NCBI GenBank assembly: GCA_002150815.3
Contig: NDFF03000029.1
Location: forward strand, 496,001 to 560,000
Source of the DNA: Grammothele lineata
Taxonomy: Eukaryota > Basidiomycota > Agaricomycetes > Polyporales > Polyporaceae
Direction of reading: 5' to 3'
DNA length: 64,000 bases
How positions within the stretch are numbered: position 1 is the first letter of the stretch; every line of letters begins with the position of its first letter. Under the pieces are notes generated by a model. That model saw only the letters and a program-made list of their open reading frames with translations. It was not told the DNA's origin and made no database searches. The position numbers and the translations under genes were made by a program. Positions 48,701 through 59,179 of this stretch are shown here, piece by piece.

Positions 48701-49795
48701 TTTGGTAGATTAATGGAGTGTACAGCTGGGAATAAAGGAGGAGACGCGGTCAGTATGCAACATTCACGACCTCAACGGTTACGAGAGCAGGTGGGAGGGA
48801 CGTAGCCGCGTGAGACGCAAGCATACAGGGGGCTGCTGGCAGGATGCGACCAACTCTGCCGTCACTACCACGCGCCCATAGAACACGGAACAAGCTAGCG
48901 GCCCGCGAAACACAGAAAATTCCTGATACTCACAAGACAGCGGTTGAGCGCAAGGAAGGCCGACGAGCGAGTGGGAGGACGGGATGGAAGGGGAGGCGGG
49001 GCGTGCACACGTTGGAAAGTGGGCCGACTTTTTTATACGAGCGCGTTCGCGCGGATGGACGCCGCCGCGGCCCGCCACGTCCAGCACTCAATGCGGCAAG
49101 CGCCCGGCGCAATGCACGACACCACTTTCCGCTTTTTCCGTCCCCACCAATCAGAGCGTGCAGCACTTCCGCGCGTGCCTGGTGCACGCAAAATCACACC
49201 TGCTCGAACGACGATACATACAGCACGCCACGGGTCGGGCAGGCCGTAGGCTATCAAATGCTAATGGCGATTTGTAGGGCAATAACGTTGATTATGCTGT
49301 TCGGAACGGTTCTGCGAGGTCGTATGCAGTCAGTACTTGCTGTTGCCTATCGAGTGTGAAGTGCAGTTTATCTAGCACTTCTACATGAAGACTGAACGTT
49401 TGTGGGAAATATGCGAGCGTTGAACGTGCCAACAACAGATTCCAAGAGTGAATGATTGCTGCACAACAATGCGACGGACTACGACATGAACAGACCTACG
49501 ACGAGAGCGACAGCGGGAACCACGATTCCCTCCCCAGGGAGAGGGACGCGGCATGCAAGCGACCGAACGGCAGTCCGACACGAACACCGACAACAGGAAA
49601 CACGACAAAACATACGCGTACGTACACCCGCCACCACGCCGCCCTCGCCCCCGCCTCCCTCCCGCGCGGCCATCCGCCCTTCGCCCACGACCATCAACAG
49701 CATTCAACAGAGCATTTTGGAATACTTTTGGTTTCGCCCAACCTCCCCGACCTCACCAAACCCGACATCAACGTGTCAACGCCCAGTGTCCGCGC
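48701..49795. other. Intergenic: ERG6 promoter and 3' flank of the G3BP-like gene
   Basis: 1.1 kb without a recognised gene. Overlapping GC-rich frames on both strands (about 48840-49280) have no domain and are judged chance. Confidence 0.45.
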
Positions 49796-51550
49796 TCACT
49801 GCTTCGGCGGAGGTCCCCCACGCCCCCGTCCGCCAGGTCCTCCACGGCCGCGGAACCCGCGTCCACGGTCGCCGTTCATGGGTGGGCCGCGCGGCGGGGG
49901 GCGGTCACCTCGCTCCTTCCTCGTCTCGACGAGGATACGCGCCTGGCCTGCACCGCCGTCGGTCTCAATGCGAATGCCGCCCTCGCCGCCCTGGGCAGTG
50001 GGGAGCGACGCAGTGATTGCGCGCTTCGCGGCATCGAGCTGGACGAACTCGAGGAACGCGCACGCTTTATTGCGAACGATCTCGAGCTCCTTGATCGGAC
50101 CGAACCGCTGGGTGAGCGTTGCGCGGAGAGCCTGGTCGGAAACGTTCTCCGTTACGCTCTATTGGAATGATTAATATGTGGTCGGAAGATCGACGGTACA
50201 CGACAGCAACTGTCACAAACCTTGACAAAGCACTGCGGGGTAGCAATGTTCTGCGCGGCGATGAAGGCTGGGTGCGCGTCTGGTCTTGCTGGTGGCCGAC
50301 CAGCATGCGGGGCAGGAGACTGGGGACCGCTCATGGGAGAAGGCGACGCGCTGCTGGGGGCGGGCGCCTCGCTCGTACCGCGGGACTGGCTGGCGACGGC
50401 GGAGCCCCAGCTCTTTGCACCCGTTGCGGCGAGTGACGCCCACGTTTTGGGACCGGATGGCGCAGCGGCAACAGGGGCGGGGGCAGCAGGCGGTTGTGAT
50501 GGTGGCTGTTGGGCGGGAGCGGCGGGAGGAGCGGGAGCGAGGGTCTGCGGTGGTGGTGGTGCTGGAGAAACGGGCGCGGGTGACGCGGTGGATGTGGGTT
50601 CAGGTGCGGGTTCGGGGGTGGGTTCGCTGGGAGGAGCAGGCTCGGTCTTGGGCTCTGGAGCGTGACCATTGACCTGAGGCTGGGGCTCCGGGGTAGGTTC
50701 AGGAGAAGGCGCCCGCTCCTCGACCACGGGAGCAGGAAGAGCAAGTGTAGGAGTAGGCAGAGGTTCCGGCTCTGCGGGAGGCGGCGGAGTGGGAGAAGCG
50801 GGAGTGGGCACCACCGGAACAACCGGGTCGGCCGGAGGAGCAGCGTCCTCGCTCTCCTGCTGCTCATCTCCCTCCTCAGCTTCGACAGATTCTTCCTTCA
50901 AAAAGCGGAAAATGTCGTTGAGGACGAAGTAGCCGTTGGGCTGCTCGGCAAGGAAGAAGGTCTGAACGAACTTCCTCCAGTCTTCACCCTTGTTCGACAT
51001 TTCGCCAATGACCTGAATGATGATACCGCCGTTCGCCGAGGACTGAGCATCGACGGAGTGTATGAAAACCTTGCAGTCCTGGAAGCCAATCGAGGTAATC
51101 TTGTTGTGGATTTCCTATAGGCCGAAATGTATGGTTAGATACTGGGTAACACGACAGGTAGAATTGTTGAAAGAGCTCTGGAAGCATTCCCAGGACGAGC
51201 AAGAGTAGCGTACACCATTTATGTAAACAATGTTTCGGGAGATGCAGCTTCATCGGGAGCAGGAGAAGCCTAAGTACGTTCTCATTTTCCGAAAACAAGT
51301 AGCACAGATGATGGATGGCAGGCAGGATCGCTCCGCGTGACGGGGAATGACGCGTATACAATCAAGAGACCCTGCTCACCTGCTGTCCGAAACACGGTTT
51401 GCCATCTTCACCCTCGGTACCGTGGATGAAGGTCGAGGACTTAGTGTAGAAACAGTGCAAGCGGTTGGGGTGCTTGTTGACGAAGGTGTAATACTGGGGC
51501 ACGAACTGCCAGCCGACCTCGGAGGGATTGACAGGCGTGGTGTTGGTCAT
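49796..51550 (-). CDS. G3BP-like RNA-binding protein (NTF2 domain + RRM)
   Basis: Related to Ras-GAP SH3-binding proteins (stress-granule and ubiquitin-protease cofactors; yeast Bre5 is a distant relative). Three exons, 51550-51380, 51114-50221 and 50158-49796, make 475 residues. The NTF2-like domain comes first: VGWQFVPQYYTFVNKHPNRL, then EIHNKITSIGFQDCKVFIHS, IIIQVIGEMSNKG and FVQTFFLAEQPNGYFVLNDI. An acidic stretch (about 30 residues) follows. A long low-complexity Pro/Ala/Glu-rich linker (about 50870-50330) contains TWASLAATGAKSWGSAVASQ. Then an RRM: CFVKSVTENVSDQAL and IVRNKACAFLEFVQLDAAKR. The C-terminus is Arg/Gly-rich (RGRGFRGRGGPGGRGRGG), typical of RNA binding. Intron 1 is 265 bases, unusually long here. 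It is divergent to the Het-C gene with a shared 396-base upstream region. Confidence 0.9.
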
Positions 51551-51946
51551 GGTGAAGCAGGAGGCGAGCTAGAGGTATACGCTAAGTACGCGCATGTCCT
51601 ACAGAGCAAAGAAAAGCATACCAAGGGTACCGAAGACGCGTGTAGACGAAGACGATGGGGCCGGGGAGGCTAGAGCGGTGGAGGTGCGATGAGCAAGCAA
51701 TACAGCAAAATCTCAGACGCGCACTGACGCCTCGGGTGGCGGATGATTCAAGGTTTGACCTCCGCAGCCTTAGTGCATCTGTCGGAGTTTCATCTGTACC
51801 GACCGCCGACTGAACTTTCCCGAGAGGCCCTTGCGTTGACGTCACGAGTACGGAGTGGCGCGCGCTCATCGCCGCCGCTGCCATCGCTTTCTTGTCTGGT
51901 TATTGCAGCAGCGCCCTCGGCGCACGCTTTGTTCTCTCCTCCCACC
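51551..51946. promoter_or_regulatory. Shared intergenic promoter region (G3BP-like / Het-C)
   Basis: 396 bases between two outward-facing start codons, so both promoters must lie here or overlap. No clear TATA box was picked out. Confidence 0.6.
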
Positions 51947-54900
51947 ATGTCCTCAAACGTGTATCTACTACTGCTCGTCCTCTGTATCGTTATTCTATGT
52001 GTTCCTGGTGAGGGGGTGTATGCTTTCGGCGCGGGGAACATCCCCAGGTGTGTCTAGATGCGCATAGATGAAATCTATGGACGCTAATATCGCCTCGCGG
52101 TACAGTTTTGCCTTCCTGGAGGGCAGGGCTTTCCGTCACGGTGACATTGTAAGCTTCGCGCTGACACGAGGCATCCCGATCGGCATGTGCTCACGCGACA
52201 CAGGAAGATACCCTCGGCGATGTGGCGAAGAAAGCCGGAGGCTTTGCTCTTGGAGCACTGATAGGGAAAGGCGGATCTAAGTTTGGCGGGCTGGATATTA
52301 AACGCGTGTATTTTGGGTACGTGCTAACATAACCCTCTGAGTGACGCCAAAGGAGAGTCTGATCGTGGGGGCCCTGTCGCAGTAATTGGTTGCGCGATTA
52401 CAGCCAGGTCAGTATATGCTAGAAAATCTCGCTATGTTTCAGTCACGCTGACGCGTGCGCTAGGCGGTCGATGTTGCGGGTTTGCAGAAGTTACAGCTCC
52501 AGGTACGCCCCCTGGGTGTTCACCCTTCTGAATAGACCCGGCTGAATGCTAGCGGAGTAGACAATTATCAACCTGTGTATGGCACTTGGCTTCTTGGTAC
52601 GTCCGATCGATCGGTATTTCGGTAGGGCCGATCGTAACATCTTAGGGAATCTAGGCGCATGGATATGCCACGAACGAATTTGAAGTCACCGAAGAACGCC
52701 TCGGTGTATACTTGCCTGTCAGTTGTGCCGCCTCGCCATGTTGATGTTCCTCCTATGACTAACGTGGGCTGCACAGACCGAGCATATCGATAATCCTAAA
52801 GGATACCCCGATAATGCCAGACAATACCACCCCAAGCTGCGCCCGCCCGTCGACGTACGTTCATGCATATGATCCCTCGTTCATATATCTCATAAACCCC
52901 CAGCCTCGGGAGTTGGAGATTGATCCTCGTACTGGAATGAAGAACTACATCGCTAATGGTATGGAATATTGCGCCGTCCTAGGTATTTGAGCTCACTGGA
53001 TGTTCATAGAGAACGGTGGATGGGATACGTCGAAGGCTCTCGTGCGCCGTACGCTCGAGAGATGCATCCAAATCGGCCGTCAGGCTCGTTCCGGCGGCAA
53101 CAAGGTCGACACATACGAGTCGTATCGCTTGCTCGGTCAAGCTGTAAATGACTGACTTTAACTCATTTCCAAGCGCTAACATGCAACCCTTATAGCTGCA
53201 TACACTCGAAGACTTTCCTGCGCATTCGAACTTCTGTGAACTTGCTCTTGTCAAAATGGGTTATCACGATGTCTTCTTGCATGTTGGCGACCAAGTCAGA
53301 GTTCAGGGTCGCGACGGTCAGTGGGTTGCGCCCCTGGTGACCGGTAAGAGAACTTGTAGCATAGCAGCCTATCGGTTATTGATAATCGTATTAGGGACCT
53401 TCGGCTCAAGTGACTTCATCCATAGTTTGCTCGGAGGTATGTGCTTTGTCCGCGATCCTGTAGAGGCGCATGAAATTCACCTATTTTCTTTCAGAGGCTA
53501 CGGATCACATCGTGAGCAATTCGTGGTAATCACGTGGACATATCTTCATTCTTTCATTAGAGCCAAGCTTCCGTAACTGACTTGAACTCCGAGCTCAACA
53601 AGGCGCGCGAGAAGTCCGGAGGCATGTCTCGGGATGGCGGTTCCTCTGCGAACACACTTCGTTCGCTCATATCAGCGCTTCCTGGCGGAAATGATGGTGA
53701 GATGGAACGACAGATGGAAAGCGTCGAACGTATCCGCGCGGGTCCGTCTCAAGGAGGCAAGCGGCCGGAGGACATGAGTCCACAAGAGCTTCACGCTGTG
53801 CTTTGGCAAGTGCTGAGTTTCAGAGACTCGGGTGAGCTTCGAATACCGTGCGAAACCACGCTCCTTTTGTCTAACAAGTACTATAGTTGTGAAGAAGATT
53901 GAAAAGACAATTGGTGAGAGATTGGTTGCATCGAGGCTTGGGCTTAAGGGCTAACGAGGCGCGACAGAGAAGATCCCTGGTCTCGGTCCCCTGATTGACA
54001 AGCTCATGGACTCTATCTCCGGTACGCGTTATTTTCGTTTCGTTAGTCTTCGCGCTCAATTGTTCCCAGTTTTTGTCTTCACCACTCTGGAGGTGTGTAC
54101 ATTACCATCACAGTCGTCGTACCAGCTCACAACGTTTCGCAGCCGTTCCTAAAACCAATCATGAAGCAGGCAACCAGCGGGCTCGCTCTTGCTTCTGGAG
54201 AAGTGATTAACTCTCAGGACCAGTACGAAGTTTTTGATAGTGCCCATGCCGTGAGCAAATCCACTCCAGTTTGTAGAATTCTGTATCTAAACTATATGTA
54301 GTCGGATCCTACCCACTCGTTCCTGAGCAAGGATCATTTCGTTAGTCGTCGCCCTTCATTACTACCATTCACAACGCTTACAGCTCCACAGAACCTCATC
54401 CTCAATGAGCCGGCCGGAAACCTCGGGAAAGTCATCCTGGTACGCTGCATAGAGGACTCGACGTTCAGACTTCGCATACTGACACGCACATCTAGCAATA
54501 TACTGCAAATCTTGTTGTAAGAGCGTGGGACGAGTCGTCCATGAACGTTCATCAAGTAACCGAGGAAGTCCTGCAATGCCTGTAGGTGGCAAGGCTGCAT
54601 CTCCCGGTTGGCACGATAAATTAACCCCAGTTGCACAGGTTTCACCCCAACTTCCAGGATCATAACAGTCAGATTCAACGCCAGATGATGGAATATATGC
54701 ACAATTGGGTCAATGGCTTGGGCCACGAGAAGCAGGAGGTTCTCCGGCGGCTCTCTAAGCAAGCCGTCCGGAACCACGAGAATACCCGTCTCGGAACTCA
54801 TACCGGCGGCCCTGCGCAAGGCTCGCAGGCACAACAGGCTGGTGTATCGGCTCAGCATAAGATCTACGGCTACGCCAACCAGATTCCTGGCGTACAGCAG

Positions 54901-55533
54901 GCCACGTCCGCGTTCGGTCAAGCGCAGAACCTCATGGGCAAGTTCAGCGGCCCCAACACTGGGTTTGGCAGGGAGTTCGAGGGAGGGGCACCTGCAGGAG
55001 GTTCCGGCTACCCCGGTGCGGCGGCGCATAACGCCTCAGCCCCACCGCCACCGAGCACTGGAGAGGCCGCATCCTACTTCGGAACAGGCGGGCAGAGCTC
55101 TGGTCCCGGTTTCCCCGGAGGCTCGTCGTACGCGCCGCCATCCGGGCCTCCTCCTCAATCGTCATATGCTCCACCATCTGGCCCTCCGCCACAGTCATCG
55201 TATACCCCGCCAGCGGGTTTCGCCCCTCCGCCTGGTCCTCCTTCTGGCTTCCCGGGAGACCGGCCCAGCCAAGCAGGATACGCGCCAAGCTACGCCTCTC
55301 CGCCTCCTCCGATGGGCTTCCCATCCGCAGACGTGGGAGGACCTGGTTTCCCCAGCCAGTCGGCGTACCCTGGGCAGCAAGGCTATGGTCCGCCGCCCGG
55401 CGGCCCGCCTGGAGGGTTCGGATTCCCGGACCCAGACGTACCACCTCCGTCCGGGCACGAACACCATGGCCACCACGGGCACCATCATGGACACCATCAA
55501 CAACCTCCCCCTGGTGGACCCTTTGGTTGGTGA
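51947..55533 (+). CDS. Het-C family protein (heterokaryon-incompatibility C homologue)
   Basis: Homologue of the fungal Het-C protein, a secretory-pathway protein with a glycine-rich tail. Some ascomycete alleles control vegetative incompatibility; its basic role is unsettled. The ATG at 51947 opens a signal peptide (MSSNVYLLLLVLCIVIL). Conserved exons: VYAFGAGNIP; FAFLEGRAFRHGDI; KGGSKFGGLDIKRVYFG; NWLRDYSQ; AVDVAGLQKLQLQ; AHGYATNEFEVTEERLGVYL; HHPKL-like YHPKLRPPVD; NGGWDTSKALVRRTLERCI; LHTLEDFPAHSNFCELAL; HDVFLHVGDQVRV; SELNKAREKSGG; MKQATSGLALASGEVI; ANLVVRAWDDSSMNVHQ; and RQMMEYMHNWVNGLGHEKQ. The tail has three SSY-PPSGPPPQ-like repeats (about 55126-55240) and a His/Gly-rich run (about 55454-55510). 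Stop TGA at 55531-55533. About 17 exons, all in frame where checked; roughly 800-850 residues. Whether it is allelic for recognition cannot be told from one sequence. Confidence 0.93.
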
Positions 55534-56147
55534 ATGTCTGCGTGGCCGATGAGAAGTTGAGTACGATAGAACGTGTGGTCTCGTACTCCACCACCGGTGT
55601 TGTGTGTGGTGGCGGGGTGCGAGTACTAACACGGCTGGGGACGAGACCAAGAAAGTGCCCCTTGCGAAGGGCTCGGTAATGCTGTGTTAGTGTGTGCTGT
55701 ATGTAGGACTATGTTCGTGATAAAATAATGCTTCCATACGTGGTACAGAGGATGTTTTACGGGACGTCGCATCCCAGATACTAGGTACTTAATCGAAACG
55801 GTTCAACGGTCCAACGAACGTTCAGCATTCCACCCACCCTGGCTCTGCCGCGGGTCTCGTCATGTATCATGTATCGGAAGTAGGGGATAAAACACGTTAT
55901 TCAAAAAAAAGAACGTTCAGCATTCACCTCGGCGGATGAGTGGGGAGAAGCGCCGAACGCGACCGGTCACTGATCACATGCCAAGGTGAGTCACGTCACG
56001 GATTTCGAGACGCGTCGGCCTCAACGCGGTGACCGTGTTGTCAACGCGTCACCACTGGCGGCCTGAGTAAGTTCCTGAATCGCCGCTTCCTCTCACTTCT
56101 GCCTTCTGCACGGCCGTCCGATCTCAGGATTTGACACTCTAAGATAT

Positions 56148-56180
56148 TATCTTCCCGCCTATTAGGCGGGGACGAAGATA
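56148..56180. repeat. Nested inverted repeat (hairpin)
   Basis: The inner arms CCCGCCTA and TAGGCGGG pair perfectly around one base. The outer arms TATCTTC and GAAGATA pair as well, with a few unpaired bases on one side. It lies between genes, so it could be a cruciform, a terminator-like structure or a small element end. Confidence 0.5.
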
Positions 56181-56440
56181 CTTATATCTTGGCCGCCTAA
56201 CAAGGGAGGCCGTGGAGGGTGTTCCCGTGGGCGGATCGCCGCCAAATTTTAGATACCATGTCAGTATGTTATATAGAGTACGACACCATATGTCAAAAAG
56301 CGCTCACCATCACATGTCGCGGCATATGTCGCGGGGGTTGTTCTGGAGGAGGACGTCTAGAGCCAAACGTCACAATCTCCCTATATCACTCCTTCCACAC
56401 CTCGCACTGGCACCGTTCTTACTCCTCAGACCACGTCTCT

Positions 56441-56692
56441 CCCGACTTCATCTTCGTGTCTCGCAAGCGACACCATCGAGCAGTATCTGGCTAATCCCAC
56501 CCCGCTCCTCAACATGAGATTCCGGTGCGCTGCCCCTGGAGAAGCTGGCGGAATCTGGGAGCTCGACACGTTCACACAGAGCCGGGCTGGAACAGAGTTC
56601 CACATCAATTATGAAGACTGTCCCGGCTCGATTCCGATGGACGTCGAGGCCATGCGGTCTCTGTTGAGCGAGAGTCAAGTGATAGACGCATG
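56441..56692 (+). other. Orphan coding fragment, unknown
   Basis: An open stretch reads DTIEQYLANPTPLLN then MRFRCAAPGEAGGIWELD, and ends SLLSESQVID with the TGA at 56690-56692. It looks protein-like, but no upstream exon or domain was recognised, and the stretch before it has stops in the matching frame. It may be a decayed 3' exon or an unrecognised short gene. Confidence 0.3.
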
Positions 56693-56947
56693 AACGATTG
56701 TCAAAGCCGTTCGTGGTTGCGACTTCTACTGCTCTCTGACTCCTAAGTCATTTTGCGGCCGTGAGAGGCAAGCGTGTCGGTAGATGATCTGGGGCGGCGG
56801 TACAAGACGCGCCGAGCATCTAGGTCAAACCATAGCCATCATGTTTCCACTGTCCGCACCGCAGACGAATATACGATGAAAATGTAGCCCATGAATTGCG
56901 TAATGTTAATCTTTCTGCGTTGGATGCAGGAGATGCGTGCACATAAA

Positions 56948-59179
56948 TCACGGTGTATAACGAAAATTCGGAGCCTACAAACAGTGCTGCCAGTGAGCAG
57001 AGCCCGTCCTACACCCCCAAAAAGAACGAACATGCGTACCTTGTCCGCGAGCTCGCTCGTATCGACCGGAGCGTCAGGCTCCGGCTTGCCGTACTTCTCA
57101 TCTCTACGCCTGTTCTCCAGGCGGTACCCAATCTGTTCTTGCTGTGAGCCGAGAACGGGTGAGAAAGCGGGTGTACTCGGTGGATACGCACCGTGAGGGC
57201 TACCGCGAGCGCTGCGGCCAGAAAGTCGAGCGCGCAATTGACTGCGAAGCCCCGTCTGCACGTCGAAAGTCGGTAATAGGATCAGGTCGGCGACATTTAG
57301 GCAGCGTGGGGGTGCGGGCGGGCGGAAGACGTACATGTACCGGGGGCCCTCCGTCAAGGGGTAGAGGTGCGAGCCGAGGACCGCGCCGCACTGCCCGATG
57401 GCCATGTAGAGCGGCATGCCTGCCGCCTTCTTGGACTCGGAACCGAGGTTGTGCGAGACTGCGCGGAGAAAGAATTGAACGTGAGTACAGACGCAGGTAG
57501 TTCATGAGAGGAGGAAGAGGGAGAGGCCGCAATGAACGGGGAACGCACACCAGGCGAGGATCGCGCCGATCATGACGTACGTCCCGCTCGTGAAGCAGAA
57601 GGTTGCGAAGTACCGGACGTGCTTGTTTGCCGCGACGACCAGGAGAAGTCTGCCCGCGCAAGTCGAGGTACCCTCAGCATATCGACTCGACGCAGCTGAG
57701 GCAAAAGTAAACACATACATGTACCCTACTCCCGCGGTGCAGCTACCTCCAATGACGAACAGGCCACGCGTCTGCAGACGGTCCGACGCGTATGAGGATA
57801 GGACGAGGACGGTCGAGCCGACAACGTAGGGTGGGATGGTGAGTAGCTGCGCGAGAGCGTCCGCTGGTGCGCACATGAGGTAAGTCCCTGAGTGACACGG
57901 CATAGGTAGAGGCTTGGGACGCACTAAATCCGAACGTTGTAATGATTGTCGGTAAGAAGGCGGAGATAGATCCAAAGGCTGCATTCGCGGAGAAGTAGAG
58001 CACGCCTGCCGCGTACACCTGCGTGAGCCGACGGGCATCAGTATCGTTGTTCCGATGTCACCAAAGACAACTGCACGTACTCTCCAGTCCTTAAAGGCAG
58101 AATAAACATGACCTGAGGTAGGGTTAGCGGACGCTCTCCGTCGATAGCCTGGGACAAATGTTCACTTTTGTTCAGGACGCGTCCCACGTCCGCCCTCGCG
58201 CCCCTGTTCACGCGCTCCAGCGCGAGCTCACGCTCCTTCTCGTCGAGCACCCGTGTTTCTTCTGGCCTGTTCGGCAAGAATGCGTACGCGACCAGTCCGA
58301 AGATGATAGACGGAGTACCCTCGACGATGAAGAGGAGCCGCCAATTCGCGATCGCGACGCGTGCATGCTGGATCGCGAACGCGAGGAGGCCGCTGAACGC
58401 TCCCGCAACCCCAGCGAATGCGGTGTATGCGGCCAAGCGGACGCCCATTTCCTCTCTGGTGTAAAAGAAGGCTGAACACGGCAGTCAGCCTGGGTGCAGC
58501 CGAAGAGGCGGGAAGAGGGGCGGGCGCACAGAGGTACAGCGGAACGCCTGGAGAGTACCCCGCTTCGAAGACTCCTAGTGCGATGCGCGATACGAGCAAC
58601 CCAGGGAAATTAAACGCAGTAGCCTGAGGTGCGTTAGCGTTACTTCCTCTGCTTAGCGTATGATAGCTCACCATGAGTAGAGCGACCGTGCCCCAACATA
58701 TCGCAATGGTACTGAACCAGGCCCGAGGTGGACACAGCTTGGATAGAATGATCATAGGAACAGGACACAGGATCTATGAGGCGTACAGACGTAAGCATCA
58801 TCGCCGTGAGCTACAAGAACGTGATTAAAACTGACATAAGGGAAGTAGAAGACGGAGTTCACCCAGTCAAAGAGGACGCCAGTCGGGTCGCCATCAAGTA
58901 CGTCCTGAGGGAGTCCTTGTAACCGAGCATTACCCAAGTTTATTCTGTCCAGATCTGAATTTCCGAGCTGGTCAGCGAGGGTTCGAGGGAAAGCCGATAG
59001 ATCCACGCACAGGAACACAGATATATGCAGCATATAATGGGCATAATTCGCAAATCTAGCTTCTTTACCAGCCGCTTCTCGTTGGCTGGGTCGATCCTTG
59101 GGTCCTTCGAGCACTCTTCCATATGCTGCAAATCATTCTTCGTTTCCGACGAGGGTGAACCTTTTCCTTCGAATGTCAT
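56948..59179 (-). CDS. MFS transporter, allantoate permease (Dal5-like) family
   Basis: A plasma-membrane importer of the anion:cation symporter family, which takes up organic anions such as allantoate, nicotinate-type vitamins or tartrate. The substrate is not predictable here. The ATG at 59179 gives MTFEGKGSPSS, then NEKRLVKKLDLRIMPIICCI. Following exons: YLDRINLGNARLQGLPQDVL (from about 58953), WVNSVFYFPYV, LSKLCPPRAWFSTIAICWGT, FEAGYSPGVPLYL, FFYTREEMGVRLAAYTAFAG, WRLLFIVEGTPSIIFGLVAY, LPNRPEETRVLDEKERELAL, YAAGVLYFSANAAFGSISAF, TIPPYVVGSTVLVLSSYASD, LLLVVAANKHVRYFATFC and MPLYMAIGQCGAVLGSHLYP. The last intron (57039-56975) joins ADK to APNFRYTP, with TGA at 56950-56948. Every junction tested keeps phase, so it seems functional, about 500 residues. 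A relic of one of its exons lies near 38.3 kb. Confidence 0.9.

Larger units (their letters stand above)
55534..56947. other. Intergenic, with a hairpin, direct repeats and one coding fragment
   Basis: A 1.4 kb gap between convergent genes. It contains a 15-base direct repeat, GAACGTTCAGCATTC, at 55816-55830 and 55911-55925, a short A-run near 55902, a nested hairpin at 56148-56180, and an orphan open segment ending at 56692. Confidence 0.45.
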
